Source: Alphaproteobacteria bacterium
Lineage (GTDB): Bacteria; Pseudomonadota; Alphaproteobacteria; UBA828
Direction: 5' to 3'
NCBI GenBank assembly: GCA_011523425.1
Contig: WTGU01000069.1
Location: forward strand, 1 to 64,000
DNA: 64,000 nucleotides
The notes under the pieces are model-generated. The model did not search any database. It worked only from the letters and a program-made list of their open reading frames with translations, and was not told where the DNA came from. A program made the translations under genes and the position numbers. Within the stretch, counting starts at the first letter, position 1. Every line of letters starts with the position of its first letter. Positions 1-11,254 of the stretch are shown piece after piece.

Positions 1-1130
1 CCGCCACTGCGGCGCTCGCGCTCGCCGACGGAACGGTCTTTCGCGGCCGCGGCCTCGGCGCCCGCGGCGAGGCCGTGGGCGAGATCTGCTTCAACACCGC
101 GATGAGCGGGTACCAGGAAATCCTGACCGATCCCTCCTACGCCGGGCAGATCATCACCTTCACCTTTCCCCACATCGGCAATGTGGGGACCAACGAGGAC
201 GACCTCGAGGCGGGCACGCCGGCGGCGCGCGGGCTGGTGCTGCGCGCCGACATCACCGAGCCCTCGAACTGGCGCGCGGCCCAGCACCTCGAACGCTGGC
301 TCGAGCGGCACGGCCTCGTCGGCATCGCCGGCATCGACACCAGGCGGCTGACCCGCCTGCTGCGCACCGGCGGCGCACAGGACGGCGCGCTCGCGCACAG
401 CGATACGCCGGAGGCGATCGACGAGGCCGCGCTCGTCGCCACGGCGCGCGCCTGGCCGGGGCTGGAGGGCATGGACCTCGCCAAGGAGGTCTGCTGCCGC
501 CAGTCCTACGACTGGACGGAGACCGCCTGGGACCCGGCGAGCGCGGGCTACGGCACCGTCTCTGCGCCGCGCTATCACGTCGTCGCCGTCGACTACGGCG
601 CGAAGCGCAACATCCTGCGCTCGCTGGCGTCAGCCGGCTGCCGCGTGACCGTCGTCCCCGCCACTGCGGATGCCGAGACGATCCTCGGGCACGGGCCGGA
701 CGGCATCTTCCTCTCGAATGGGCCGGGCGACCCGGCGGCGACCGGCACCTACGCCGTGCCCGTCATCCGCGCGCTGATGGCGAGCGGGCTGCCGATCTTC
801 GGCATCTGCCTCGGCCACCAGCTCCTCGCGCTGGCGCTCGGCGCCGAGACCCGGAAGATGCCCTTCGGCCACCGCGGCGCCAACCACCCGGTCAAGGAGA
901 TCGAGACCGGGCGGGTCGAGATCACCAGCCAGAACCACGGCTTCGAGGTCACGGCGGACTCGCTTCCCGCCGGCGTGACCGCCACGCACGTCTCCCTCTT
1001 CGACGGCACGCTGGAAGGGCTTGCGGTCGACGAGCGGCCGATCTTCTCGGTTCAGTACCACCCGGAAGCCTCGCCCGGCCCGCAGGATGCCCAGCATCTC
1101 TTCGGCCGGTTCGTCGCGCTGATGGGCTGA
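1..1130 (+). CDS. carA: Carbamoyl-phosphate synthase small (glutaminase) subunit, 5' end cut by the window
   Basis: CarA hydrolyses glutamine and passes ammonia to CarB, giving carbamoyl phosphate for arginine and pyrimidine synthesis in the cytoplasm. The frame is open from the first bases ([14 protein letters not shown]...), matching the usual CarA N terminus, so only about ten residues and the start codon are missing; the first in-frame GTG at 75 is internal. The N-terminal CarA domain has [14 protein letters not shown]. The C-terminal class I glutamine amidotransferase domain has the nucleophile motif GICLGHQ and the His-Glu pair in [10 protein letters not shown]. The stop lies 17 bases before carB, so the two form an operon. 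The call is secure. Confidence 0.97.
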   Translation, partial: ATAALALADGTVFRGRGLGARGEAVGEICFNTAMSGYQEILTDPSYAGQIITFTFPHIGNVGTNEDDLEAGTPAARGLVLRADITEPSNWRAAQHLERWLERHGLVGIAGIDTRRLTRLLRTGGAQDGALAHSDTPEAIDEAALVATARAWPGLEGMDLAKEVCCRQSYDWTETAWDPASAGYGTVSAPRYHVVAVDYGAKRNILRSLASAGCRVTVVPATADAETILGHGPDGIFLSNGPGDPAATGTYAVPVIRALMASGLPIFGICLGHQLLALALGAETRKMPFGHRGANHPVKEIETGRVEITSQNHGFEVTADSLPAGVTATHVSLFDGTLEGLAVDERPIFSVQYHPEASPGPQDAQHLFGRFVALMG

Positions 1131-1147
1131 GGGCGGGACTCCGGACC

Positions 1148-4423
<3,276 letters not shown>

Positions 4424-4487
4424 CGCGCAATCATCCGCAGGCTCGGGAGAGGGCGCGCCCCGGAGGAGGGCGCGCAGGAGTCCGGCG

Positions 4488-4958
4488 ATGGACAGGCATT
4501 TGATGACGCCCGAGGGGCACAAGCGCCTCAAGGACGAGCTGCGCCGGCTCAAGGCGGAGCGGCCCCGCATCGTGCGCGAGATCGCCGCCGCCCGGGAGCA
4601 CGGCGACCTCTCGGAGAACGCCGAGTACCACGCCGCGAAGGACCGCCAGGGACTCACCGAGGCGCGCATCCTCGAGCTCGAGGCGAAGATCGGCGGCGCC
4701 GAGGTGATCGACACCAGCACGCTCTCCGGCGACCGGGTGCAGTTCGGCGCGACGGTCTCCATCGTCGACGAGGACACCGAGGCCGAGAGCACCTACCAGA
4801 TTGTCGGCGCCGATGAGGCCGATGCGAGCGAGGGCCGTCTTTCCATCACCTCGCCGCTGGCGCGGGCGCTGGTGGGCCGGGCGACCGGCGATTCCGTGGA
4901 GCTCGAGACTCCGGGGGGGCGCCACACCTACGAGATCACCGCCGTCCTCTACGGCTGA
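4488..4958 (+). CDS. greA: Transcription elongation factor GreA
   Basis: GreA enters the RNA polymerase secondary channel and stimulates cleavage of backtracked transcripts. The 156-residue product has the expected length. The N-terminal coiled coil carries the acidic-tip motif EHGDLSENAEYHAAK, and the C-terminal domain includes ITSPLARALVGR. A longer open frame runs back into carB, but I chose the ATG at 4488 because AGGAG sits 7 bases upstream and the length then matches the family; an ATG at 4503 is a weaker alternative. The carAB-greA order is common in Rhodospirillales and relatives (family knowledge). Confidence 0.96.
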   Translation: MDRHLMTPEGHKRLKDELRRLKAERPRIVREIAAAREHGDLSENAEYHAAKDRQGLTEARILELEAKIGGAEVIDTSTLSGDRVQFGATVSIVDEDTEAESTYQIVGADEADASEGRLSITSPLARALVGRATGDSVELETPGGRHTYEITAVLYG

Positions 4959-5086
4959 TTGACCGCGGCACCCCCCTGGCGGGGACTGGCCGGTTTCCGT
5001 CGCAATTCCGACAGTGCGCGGCGGCGCGCGTGCGCACCGTGCCCCGTGGGGTAAGATCGGGCACGAACAGCGGCGGATTCCCTGAC

Positions 5087-6652
5087 ATGACGGCAGCACC
5101 GGACGACGGCGAAGGCAGGGCGCGACGAGGCGGCCGGCGCGGCGGCGGCCGCGCCGCACGGCGCGCGGAGCGGAGCGGCGGCAAGATCGAGCACCTGCGC
5201 TACATCACGCGCGACATCCCCTCGGTGGGGCTGCTCACCGACGAAGGCCTGGCGCTCATCGAGGAGAACGCGGAGACCATCCTCGAGGAGATCGGGATCG
5301 ACTTCCGCGAGGATGCGGAGGCGCTCGATCTGTTCCGGGAGGCCGGCGCCGACATCGACGGCGAGAGGGTGCGCTTTCCGCGCGGGCTCGCGCGCCGCCT
5401 GGTATCGACGGCGCCCGCCAGCTTCACCCAGATCGCGCGCAATCCCGAGCGCTCGGTGGAGATGGGCGGCCCCAACACAGTCTTCGCGCCGGTCTACGGG
5501 CCGCCCTTCATCTACGACATCGAGCAGGGGCGCCGCTACGCCCAGCTCGAGGACTTCCAGAACCTGGTCAAGCTCTCCTACATGACGCCGGCCATGCACC
5601 ACTCCGGCGGCACCGTCTGCGAGCCGGTCGACGTGCCGGTCAACAAGCGCCATCTCGACATGGTCTACGCGCACATGCGCTATTCGGACAAGCCGTTCAT
5701 GGGCTCGGTCACGCACCCGGAGCGCGCCGCCGATTCGGTCGAGATGGCGAAGATCCTCTTCGGCGCCGACGTCGTCGACAGCCAGGCCGTCATGGTCAGC
5801 CTGATCAACGCCAACTCGCCGATGACCTTCGACGCCACCATGCTGGGCGCCCTCAAGGTCTATGCCCGCGCGAACCAGGGCCTGCTCGTCACCCCCTTCA
5901 TCCTGGCGGGTGCGATGGCGCCGGTCTCGCTCGCGGGCACCATGGCGCAGACGCTCGCGGAGGCCATGGCGGGCATGGCCCTCGTCCAGCTCTGCCGGCC
6001 CGGCGCGCCGGTGATCTTCGGCAGCTTCCTCAGCTCGATGTCGATGCAGACGGGCGCGCCGACCTTCGGCACGCCGGAAGCCACGCTGGCGATCTTCGGC
6101 CTCGCTGCCCTGGCCCGCCGCCTCGGCGTGCCCTTCCGCAGCGGTGGCGCGCTCACCGCGTCGAAGCTACCGGACGCGCAGGCCGCCTACGAGAGCGCGA
6201 ACACGCTGCTGCCGACCGTGCTCGCGGGCACCAACTTCGTGCTCCACGGCGCCGGCTGGCTCGAAGGGGGCCTCGCCAGCGGCTACGAGAAGTTCGTCAT
6301 GGACGCGGACCAGCTCGGCATGATGCAGGTGCTGGGGAACGGCTACGACCTCACGGCCAACGGCCAGGCGATGGACGCGATCCGCGAGGTCGGCCCCGGC
6401 AGCCACTATCTCGGCTGCGCCCACACCCAGGCGAACTTCGAGACCGCCTTCTACCGCTCCACCGTCGCCGACAATTCGAGCTACGAGCAATGGCAGGCCG
6501 ACGGCTCGAAGAACGCGACCCAGCGGGCACACGATCTCTACAAGGCGATGCTGGCGGACTACGAGGCGCCGCCCATCGACCCCGGCATCGACGAGGCGCT
6601 GAGGGACTACGTGGCGAAGAAGAAGGCCTCCATGCCCGACGCCTTCGCTTGA
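5087..6652 (+). CDS. MttB-family (trimethylamine methyltransferase-like, non-pyrrolysine) corrinoid methyltransferase
   Basis: The family (COG5598/PF06253) moves a methyl group from a methylated amine to a cobalamin-bearing corrinoid protein. The 521-residue frame contains no in-frame TAG, so this is a non-pyrrolysine member; known non-Pyl relatives act on quaternary amines such as glycine betaine. The substrate here is not known. The core begins at EHLRYITRDIPSVG after a ~30-residue N-terminal tail rich in Arg and Gly. The ATG at 5087 is preferred over an upstream in-frame GTG at 5030. It converges on the corrinoid-activation gene with one base between stop codons; all partners lie on the opposite strand immediately beyond. 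Confidence 0.88.
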   Translation: MTAAPDDGEGRARRGGRRGGGRAARRAERSGGKIEHLRYITRDIPSVGLLTDEGLALIEENAETILEEIGIDFREDAEALDLFREAGADIDGERVRFPRGLARRLVSTAPASFTQIARNPERSVEMGGPNTVFAPVYGPPFIYDIEQGRRYAQLEDFQNLVKLSYMTPAMHHSGGTVCEPVDVPVNKRHLDMVYAHMRYSDKPFMGSVTHPERAADSVEMAKILFGADVVDSQAVMVSLINANSPMTFDATMLGALKVYARANQGLLVTPFILAGAMAPVSLAGTMAQTLAEAMAGMALVQLCRPGAPVIFGSFLSSMSMQTGAPTFGTPEATLAIFGLAALARRLGVPFRSGGALTASKLPDAQAAYESANTLLPTVLAGTNFVLHGAGWLEGGLASGYEKFVMDADQLGMMQVLGNGYDLTANGQAMDAIREVGPGSHYLGCAHTQANFETAFYRSTVADNSSYEQWQADGSKNATQRAHDLYKAMLADYEAPPIDPGIDEALRDYVAKKKASMPDAFA

Positions 6653-6653
6653 G

Positions 6654-8660
6654 TTAGCCTCGCGTCCGCCGCCTGTTCCGGCGGCGCGCGGCCGGTGCCG
6701 GCGCCGCCTCCGCGGCCGGCAGGGCGACGTGGCTCGGCAGGTGGACGTACGTCGCCGTGCCGTGGGGGATCGCCATGGCGTCGACGAAGTGGCGCTGGAA
6801 GGCGGGCTCGACGGCGGTCTCCACCTTCTCGATCCGGCGCACCACCGTCTCGATCTCGTCGCGCGCGGCCCGATCGAGCAGCGCGATCAGCGCGCCCGTG
6901 CCGGCGGCGTTCCCCGCCGCGGACACCTTGTCGAGGGGGCAGTCCGGGATCATGCCGAGGACCATGGCGTAGAGCGGGTCGATATGGCTGCCGAAGGCGC
7001 CGGTCAGCACGATGCGGTCGACCGCCTCGATGCCGAAGCGGTCCATCAGAAGCCTGGCGCCGGCCATCAGCGCCGCCTTGGCGAGCTGGATCGCGCGCAC
7101 ATCGTTCTGATTGACGAGGATCGCGGGCTCGCCCGGATGGAGCACGTAGGCGAAGGTCCGCCCCTCCTCGACGATGCGCCCGGTGCGCGCCTGCGCGGCG
7201 CCCGAGATGGTGCCGTCGGCCAGCAGGATGCCGGCGAGATACATCTCGGCCAGCGCCTCGATGATGCCCGAGCCGCAGATGCCGGTGACCCCCGTGGCGG
7301 CGGTGGCCTCGGCGAACCCTTCCTCGTCGGACCAGAGCGCGCAGCCGATGACTCTGACCTTCGCTTCCAGGGTCTCCCGGTCGATCCGCACCCGCTCGAT
7401 CGCGCCGGGCGCGGCCCGCTGGCCGGCCGTGATCTGCGCGCCCTCGAAGGCGGGCCCGGTGGGCGAGGACGCCGCCAGCAGCCGCTCCCGGTTGCCGAGC
7501 ACGATCTCGGCGTTGGTGCCCACGTCGACGAGCAGCACCGTCTCCTCCGCCCGGTGCGGAGCCTCCGAGAGCACCACGCCCGCGGCGTCCGCCCCCACGT
7601 GGCCGGCGATGCAGGGCAGGACGTAGACGCGTCCGCCGGGGTTCATGTCGAGGCCGATGTCGCGCGCCTGAAGCGTCAGCCCGCCCGAGCGCGCGAGCGC
7701 GAAGGGCGCGCCGCCCAGCTCGGTCGGATCGATGCCGAGCAGCAGGTGGTGCATGATCGGGTTGCCGACGAAGGTCGCGTTCAGGATGTCGCTCCGCTCC
7801 GCGCCCGCCTCCGCCGCGACCTCGCCGATCAGCGCGTTCACGGCCTCGCGCACGGCCTCGGTCAGCTCCGCCTCGCCGCCGGGGTTCATCATGACGTAGG
7901 AGACGCGGCTCATCAGATCCTCGCCGAAGCGGATCTGCGGGTTCATGCGGCCGGCGGACGCCACGACCTCGCCACTGGAGAGCGCAGCCAGGTGGCAGGC
8001 GAGCGTCGTGGAGCCGATGTCGAAGGCGACGCCGAAGGCCCGGTCGCGGAAGCCGGGCCAGACGGCGATGATTCGCTTGGCCCCGTGGACGGCGACCGTC
8101 GCGGACCATTCGCCGTCGCGGAGCGCGCGTTGCAGCCCCTGCAGCACGTGGAGGTCGCAGGCGAGGCCCTCGAGCCCCCATTGCGCGCCGAGCGCATCCG
8201 CCAGGCGCTCGAAGTCGCCGTTGGGCGCGTCCATGTCGGGCTCGGCGACCTCGACGTAGTGCAGCCGGATGGTGGGATCGACCGTGAAGTCGCGGGCCTC
8301 GGCGCGCTTGCGCACGACCTGCTTGTGGACCTGGCTCTCGGGCGGAACGTCGATGACGAGGTCGCCCCGGATCAGCGACGAGCAGCCTAGGCGGCGGCCC
8401 TGCTTCAGGGTACGGCGGGCGGCGTAGCGGGCCTCCTTCTCGCCCGGCGGGCTCAGATGGCCGGGCGCGCTCTCGATCCCGAACTTGGCGAAGTGGCCGG
8501 TGCCCGCCTCCACTTGGCAACGGCCGCAAAGCCCGCGCCCGCCGCACACCGAATCGAGATCGACGCCGAGAGAGCGCGCGGCGTCGAGGACCGTCGTGCC
8601 GTGCGCGAAGCGCCCGCGCCTGCCGGATGGGGTGAAGACGACGAACGAATGGTCCGTCAT
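6654..8660 (-). CDS. RACo-like corrinoid-protein reductive activator (2Fe-2S ferredoxin + ASKHA/DUF4445)
   Basis: Such proteins use a low-potential iron-sulfur centre and an ATP-dependent ASKHA domain to reduce inactive Co(II) corrinoid to Co(I). The N-terminal ferredoxin domain has the cluster motif CGGRGLCGRC, with a fourth Cys in RRLGCSS. The C-terminal ~450 residues carry ASKHA signatures FDIGSTTLACHL, VDVGTNAEIVLG and VLTGAFGSHID. The 668-residue length fits the family. The C terminus is a basic tail (ARRRNRRRTRG). It is the last gene of a minus-strand operon, four bases after the methyltransferase gene, and its product would reactivate the corrinoid protein encoded at 10290. Confidence 0.9.
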   Translation of the reverse strand: MTDHSFVVFTPSGRRGRFAHGTTVLDAARSLGVDLDSVCGGRGLCGRCQVEAGTGHFAKFGIESAPGHLSPPGEKEARYAARRTLKQGRRLGCSSLIRGDLVIDVPPESQVHKQVVRKRAEARDFTVDPTIRLHYVEVAEPDMDAPNGDFERLADALGAQWGLEGLACDLHVLQGLQRALRDGEWSATVAVHGAKRIIAVWPGFRDRAFGVAFDIGSTTLACHLAALSSGEVVASAGRMNPQIRFGEDLMSRVSYVMMNPGGEAELTEAVREAVNALIGEVAAEAGAERSDILNATFVGNPIMHHLLLGIDPTELGGAPFALARSGGLTLQARDIGLDMNPGGRVYVLPCIAGHVGADAAGVVLSEAPHRAEETVLLVDVGTNAEIVLGNRERLLAASSPTGPAFEGAQITAGQRAAPGAIERVRIDRETLEAKVRVIGCALWSDEEGFAEATAATGVTGICGSGIIEALAEMYLAGILLADGTISGAAQARTGRIVEEGRTFAYVLHPGEPAILVNQNDVRAIQLAKAALMAGARLLMDRFGIEAVDRIVLTGAFGSHIDPLYAMVLGMIPDCPLDKVSAAGNAAGTGALIALLDRAARDEIETVVRRIEKVETAVEPAFQRHFVDAMAIPHGTATYVHLPSHVALPAAEAAPAPAARRRNRRRTRG

Positions 8661-8664
8661 GCCG

Positions 8665-9597
8665 TCAGGCGCTGACGGCGGCGCCCTCCCGCCGCCGCCG
8701 GCGACCCTCGCGGCGGCCGCGCCTGCCCTCGCCGCCGACGCCGCCCTCGGCCGCGGGCTCGCGGAAGCGGGTGAGCCAGCGGGCGCAGTCGGGATCGTTG
8801 CCGTTCATCATGTCGGCGGCCATGACCGCGGCGATCTCCGCTTCGTGCAGCGGATTCATGATGGCGGACGTAAGCCCCGAGCGCGCAGCCATGCTGAGGA
8901 ACGCCGCGTTCACGCTCGGCCGGTTGGGCAGGCCGAAGCCGATGTTGGAGGCGCCGCAGGTCGAGTTCACGCCCAGCTCCTCCTTGAGCCGCCGCATGAT
9001 GGCGAAGGCCTGGACGCCAGCCTTGTTGATGGCGCCGATGGGCATGACCAGCGGATCGACCACCACGTCCTCCTTGGGGATGCCGTGGTCCATGGCGCGC
9101 TCGACGATCTTCTTCGCGATCGCGAAGCGCTCGTCCGGGTCTTCCGAGATGCCGCTCTCGTCGTTGGAGATGGCCACGACCGCGCAGCCGTACTTCTTCA
9201 CCAGCGGCAGCACGGATTCGAGCCGCTCCTCCTCGCCGGTGACCGAGTTGAGCAACGGCTTGCCCTGGTAGGCCTCCAGCCCGGCCTCAAGCGCCGCCAC
9301 GATCGAGCTGTCGATGGAGAGCGGCACGTCGACCAGCGACTGCACGAGCCGGACGCATTCGGCGAGGATCTTCGGCTCGTCGGCGAGCGGCACGCCCGCA
9401 TTGACGTCGAGCATATGCGCGCCGGCCGCGACCTGCGCCAGCGCGTCCCTCTCCACCCGCGCATAGTCGCCGGCCGCCATCTCCGCCATCAGCAGCTTGC
9501 GGCCGGTCGGGTTGATGCGCTCGCCGATGATGCAGAAGGGCTCGTCGAAGCCGATCACCACCTCTTTCGTCGCGGAGCTGACGACGGTGCGTGTCAT
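8665..9597 (-). CDS. Pterin-binding methyltransferase (methyltetrahydrofolate:corrinoid type)
   Basis: This is a dihydropteroate-synthase-fold protein of the MtgA / MetH pterin-domain / AcsE class. Hallmarks are IIGERINPTGRKLL, HMLDVNAGVPLADEP, SIDSSIVAALEAG, LLNSVTGEE and TCGASNIGFGLPNRP. It probably moves the methyl group from the corrinoid protein to tetrahydrofolate, completing the demethylation. A longer open frame exists upstream, but the ATG at 9597 gives the family N terminus and overlaps the previous stop by 4 bases. The C-terminal ~30 residues after FREPAAEGG are an Arg/Gly/Glu tail (GRRGRREGRRRRREG) outside the catalytic domain, echoing tails on two partner proteins. Confidence 0.88.
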   Translation of the reverse strand: MTRTVVSSATKEVVIGFDEPFCIIGERINPTGRKLLMAEMAAGDYARVERDALAQVAAGAHMLDVNAGVPLADEPKILAECVRLVQSLVDVPLSIDSSIVAALEAGLEAYQGKPLLNSVTGEEERLESVLPLVKKYGCAVVAISNDESGISEDPDERFAIAKKIVERAMDHGIPKEDVVVDPLVMPIGAINKAGVQAFAIMRRLKEELGVNSTCGASNIGFGLPNRPSVNAAFLSMAARSGLTSAIMNPLHEAEIAAVMAADMMNGNDPDCARWLTRFREPAAEGGVGGEGRRGRREGRRRRREGAAVSA

Positions 9598-10280
9598 GGC
9601 GTCCCTGCCTCCTCGCCGGCTGCCGCCGCCGTCTCCATGAAGCCCGCCAGCTCGCCGTAACCGACATGGCGATGGACGTAGCCGAGCCCCAGGCGCTCGG
9701 CCGCCACGCGGGCCCTGGCCTCGAGCGCGGCGTCGCGAACCTGCGAGATGTAGACGACGTTCGTGTAGTTGCCGAAGTAGTCGTCGCGCAGCTCCGGCCA
9801 GCGGTCGAGGCCCAGGCCTTCGATGATCAAGCGATCGAAGTGGCGCACCATGTAGTCGGTCAGGAAGAACTGGGTCGGGTCGTCGTCGGTGATGGCGGCA
9901 AACGCCTCCTGGCCGGTGTAGAAGGCGTAGCAGTGCGGCCCCTCGATGCGCCGCACCCTTTCCTCCTCGATCACCGCGTCGAGCAGACCGCCGGTGCCGC
10001 AATCGCCGTAGGCCACGAAGATCGCGCGGTAGCGGCGCCGGTTGGCGCGGATCTTCGCCCGCACCGCCTCGGGGATCAGGTGGGGCCGGTTGTGCAGCTT
10101 GGCCGGCAGGCAGGTGATGTCGAGATGGTCGAAGCCGTTGGCGGCGCGGAAGTCCACGATCTCGCGCGCCAGCGCGCCGCAGGCGATAACGAGCGCGCGC
10201 GCAGGGCCGGCGGAGGCGAACGCGGCCTCGTCGTCGACCGAGAGGTCGGTGTGCTCTGGCTTCGCAGTCGCGGCCGTCAT
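9594..10280 (-). CDS. DUF1638 protein of the corrinoid methyltransferase operon
   Basis: The 228-residue protein matches DUF1638: a short variable N terminus, then ALVIACGALAREI, LHNRPHLIPEAV, VAYGDCGTGGLLD and FFLTDYMVRHFD. Conserved Cys and His residues (IACGALA, YGDCGTGG, GPHCYAFY) suggest metal or corrinoid handling, but that is inference; no reaction is established for the family to my knowledge. It overlaps the pterin methyltransferase start by 4 bases and follows the corrinoid-protein gene by 9 bases. The operon context ties it to methylamine or betaine demethylation. Confidence 0.82.
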   Translation of the reverse strand: MTAATAKPEHTDLSVDDEAAFASAGPARALVIACGALAREIVDFRAANGFDHLDITCLPAKLHNRPHLIPEAVRAKIRANRRRYRAIFVAYGDCGTGGLLDAVIEEERVRRIEGPHCYAFYTGQEAFAAITDDDPTQFFLTDYMVRHFDRLIIEGLGLDRWPELRDDYFGNYTNVVYISQVRDAALEARARVAAERLGLGYVHRHVGYGELAGFMETAAAAGEEAGTP

Positions 10281-10289
10281 GCGCCGGCC

Positions 10290-11000
10290 TCAGGCGGCTC
10301 CCGCTTCGTCGGCGCGCAGGTTGTGCCGGCGCTTCATCAGCTCCTTGGCCGTCTCCACCGTGATCGCGGCATCGGAGCAGTAGGCGTCCGCGCCCACCGC
10401 CTTGGCGAACTCCTCGTTGAGCGGCGCGCCGCCCACCATCACCATGTAGTCGTCGCGGATGCCCTTCTCCTTCATCGTGTCGATCACGACCTTCATGTAG
10501 GGCATGGTCGTGGTCAGCAGCGCCGACATGCCGAGGATGTCGGGCTCGTGCTCCTCCAGCGCGGCCAGGTAGTTCTCCACCGGGTTGTTGATGCCGAGGT
10601 CGATGACCTCGAAGCCGGCGCCCTCCATCATCATCGTCACCAGGTTCTTGCCGATGTCGTGGATGTCGCCCTTGACGGTGCCGATCACCATCTTGCCGGC
10701 GCGCGGCGCTCCGGTCTCGGCCAGCAGGGGGCGGAGGATGAACATGCCGCCCTTCATGGCGTTGGCGGATTTCAGCACCTCGGGCACGAAGAGGATGCCG
10801 TCGCGAAAGTCGATGCCGACGATGCGCATGCCCTCGACCAGCGCCTCGGTCAGGATCCTGTAGGGCTCCCAGCCGCGCTCGAGCAGGATCCTCACGCCCT
10901 CCTCGATCTCCTCCTTGAGACCGTCGTAGAGGTCGTCGTGCATCTGCTCGACGAGGTCGCCGTCGTTCAGCTCGCTGAGAATGATCTCGTCGTCCGGCAT
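10290..11000 (-). CDS. B12-binding corrinoid protein (methyltransferase partner)
   Basis: This is the corrinoid shuttle between the MttB-like methyltransferase and the folate methyltransferase. It has the two-domain layout of MtaC/MtbC/MttC proteins: an N-terminal helical cap (EEGVRILLERGWEPY, LVEGMRIVGIDFRDG, FVPEVLKSANAMKGG) and a C-terminal cobalamin domain with the lower-ligand motif GDIHDIGKNL (DxHxxG), then SALLTTTM and VGGAPLNEEF. I chose the ATG at 11000 (236 residues), with AGGA about 11 bases upstream. An upstream in-frame start at 11039 would add 13 residues of no clear relation to the family. It is the first gene of the minus-strand operon. Confidence 0.92.
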   Translation of the reverse strand: MPDDEIILSELNDGDLVEQMHDDLYDGLKEEIEEGVRILLERGWEPYRILTEALVEGMRIVGIDFRDGILFVPEVLKSANAMKGGMFILRPLLAETGAPRAGKMVIGTVKGDIHDIGKNLVTMMMEGAGFEVIDLGINNPVENYLAALEEHEPDILGMSALLTTTMPYMKVVIDTMKEKGIRDDYMVMVGGAPLNEEFAKAVGADAYCSDAAITVETAKELMKRRHNLRADEAGAA

Positions 11001-11119
11001 GGGCCCTGTCCTGATCCGGGAAACGACTGCGCCGGGCATTCGGTGACGGCGCCGCGCGCCGCTAGCTGGAAGTCCTCTCGCGGATACGCGGCTCGGCGCC
11101 TGAACCCCGTCCCTTTTGA

Positions 11120-11177
11120 ATCATATGGCGACCGGCAGACTATTCCTCACACGACATCGCCTTGTTGCCCGGCGACA
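11120..11177 (-). promoter_or_regulatory. Predicted activator-dependent promoter with direct-repeat GlxA/ArgR-type operator
   Basis: On the minus strand the sequence reads TGTCGC-N8-AA-N5-TGTCGT, with the half-sites starting exactly 21 bases apart (complements at 11172-11177 and 11151-11156). This matches the direct-repeat consensus TGTCGC-N8-AA-N5 that I recall for Pseudomonas ArgR, an AraC-type regulator. Downstream is a good -10, TATGAT (11120-11125), with no -35 at the right spacing, as expected for an activated promoter. The likely regulator is encoded just upstream at 11255-12271. Transcription would start about 110 bases before the corrinoid-protein gene. The assignment is by pattern only. 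Confidence 0.5.
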
Positions 11178-11254
11178 AAGCGCGAATTATCGGCCGCCCC
11201 CGCCGCCCCGTTCCCTCTTCACGTCATGGCCGGGCTGAGGAACGGACAGGAACG

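Noticed and set aside
4999..5012. Near-palindrome GTCGCAATTCCGAC upstream of the MttB-like gene
   Set aside because: It could be an operator, but it has one mismatched pair, does not match the direct repeat seen before the corrinoid operon, and no promoter could be placed around it.
5087..6652. Pyrrolysine-containing trimethylamine methyltransferase
   Set aside because: No in-frame TAG exists inside the gene and no pylBCD/pylS or tRNA-Pyl is in the window; this is the non-Pyl branch.
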